Below are positions 63,852 to 64,000 of a stretch of DNA of 64,000 nt, one piece after another; position 1 is the first letter of the stretch, and each line of letters begins with the position of its first letter. The DNA comes from Lewinellaceae bacterium. GTDB lineage: Bacteria > Bacteroidota > Bacteroidia > Chitinophagales > Saprospiraceae. Location: the NCBI GenBank assembly GCA_024644235.1, contig JAHELJ010000003.1, forward strand, positions 62,001 through 126,000. The letters are read 5' to 3'. Position numbers and translations under genes: made by a program. The notes under the pieces were generated by a model. The model was not told the origin of the DNA. It saw nothing but the letters and a program-made list of their open reading frames with translations, and ran no database searches.

Positions 63852-64000
63852 ATGAAGCGATTTGCAATTTTTCTCGCCCTGATGACTCCATTGTATTTTG
63901 CCTGTGATACATCTCCTTCTGAAAAGGCAGAGACAGACATTGTGCAGGTGCCCTTCCTCACTCCTGATATCCTTTGCGGGACAGTTCAATTCAGCGATGG
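63852..64000 (+). CDS. Lipoprotein, 5' part only (cut by the window end)
   Basis: The ATG at 63852 opens a frame still open at the last base (49 codons). It encodes a lipoprotein signal (KRFAIFLALMTPLYFAC followed by DTS) and the beginning of the mature part (EKAETDIVQVP, CGTVQF). Family unknown from such a short piece. No obvious Shine-Dalgarno sequence is present. Confidence 0.75.
   Translation, partial: MKRFAIFLALMTPLYFACDTSPSEKAETDIVQVPFLTPDILCGTVQFSD

Overview
The window looks like a chromosomal segment of a Bacteroidota bacterium, probably a marine or free-living member of the Saprospiria/Cytophagia side of the phylum. The clues are a SusC/SusD pair, a TonB receptor followed by a DUF4249 lipoprotein, secreted proteins ending in type IX secretion (T9SS) sorting domains, a TPR histidine kinase with a LytTR regulator, a Bacteroidota-type tmRNA start, and TAnnTTTG-like promoter elements. 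No tRNA, rRNA, prophage, insertion sequence or CRISPR array was seen. The taxonomic placement is inference; no marker gene fixes the genus.

Layout. 1-2.1 kb: a small GIY-YIG nuclease, the tmRNA gene ssrA, and a non-coding stretch full of palindromic repeats, with a duplicated copy of the ssrA 5' flank and a 7-bp tandem repeat. 2.1-10.7 kb: mostly exported proteins and small-molecule enzymes (lipoprotein amidohydrolase, Tat-exported D-threonine-aldolase-like protein, TPR protein, beta-propeller protein, MOSC protein, cysteine-desulfurase-like protein). 11-14.2 kb: DUF4249/TonB-receptor pair. 14.5-19.5 kb: saccharopine-dehydrogenase-like enzyme, serine hydrolase, a T9SS-secreted haem c/copper monooxygenase-like protein, and an AlkD-like repair protein. 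19.7-24.1 kb: susC-susD uptake operon closed by a clear terminator. 24.1-36.6 kb: VOC protein, DUF2202 protein, ECF sigma factor, six-FN3 secreted protein, Tag glycosylase, aldo/keto reductase, TolB-like propeller protein, MscS channel, M20 hydrolase, and a translationally coupled kinase-like/HAD pair.

36.6-39.1 kb is a metal export operon (NiCoT/RcnA-like permease plus P1B ATPase). 39.2-47.4 kb holds an adenylate cyclase-TPR protein, several small lipoproteins, YdeI and DUF1697 proteins, an S10 carboxypeptidase and a purine permease. 47.6-53.5 kb is a heavy-metal RND system: a His-rich small protein, a CusA pump fused in frame to its TolC-like outer-membrane partner, and a CusB-like adaptor. 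53.7-64 kb holds a Lon-like protease with a degenerate P-loop, a coupled FAD-oxidoreductase/glycosyltransferase-TPR pair, a porin/LytS-type kinase/LytTR regulator cluster, another repeat-rich intergenic region, and the start of a lipoprotein gene cut by the window end.

The two metal-export loci and the tripartite pump probably act together in divalent-metal tolerance. The Sus pair, TonB receptor and secreted T9SS proteins fit a particle- or polymer-degrading lifestyle. The points most worth following up are the palindromic element caught as a filled/empty site beside ssrA, the CusA-TolC fusion with an internal signal peptide and ATG, the kinase/HAD pair, the amidohydrolase with Asp replaced by His, and the FAD/glycosyltransferase pair. 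No complete undescribed defence or mobile system is evident.
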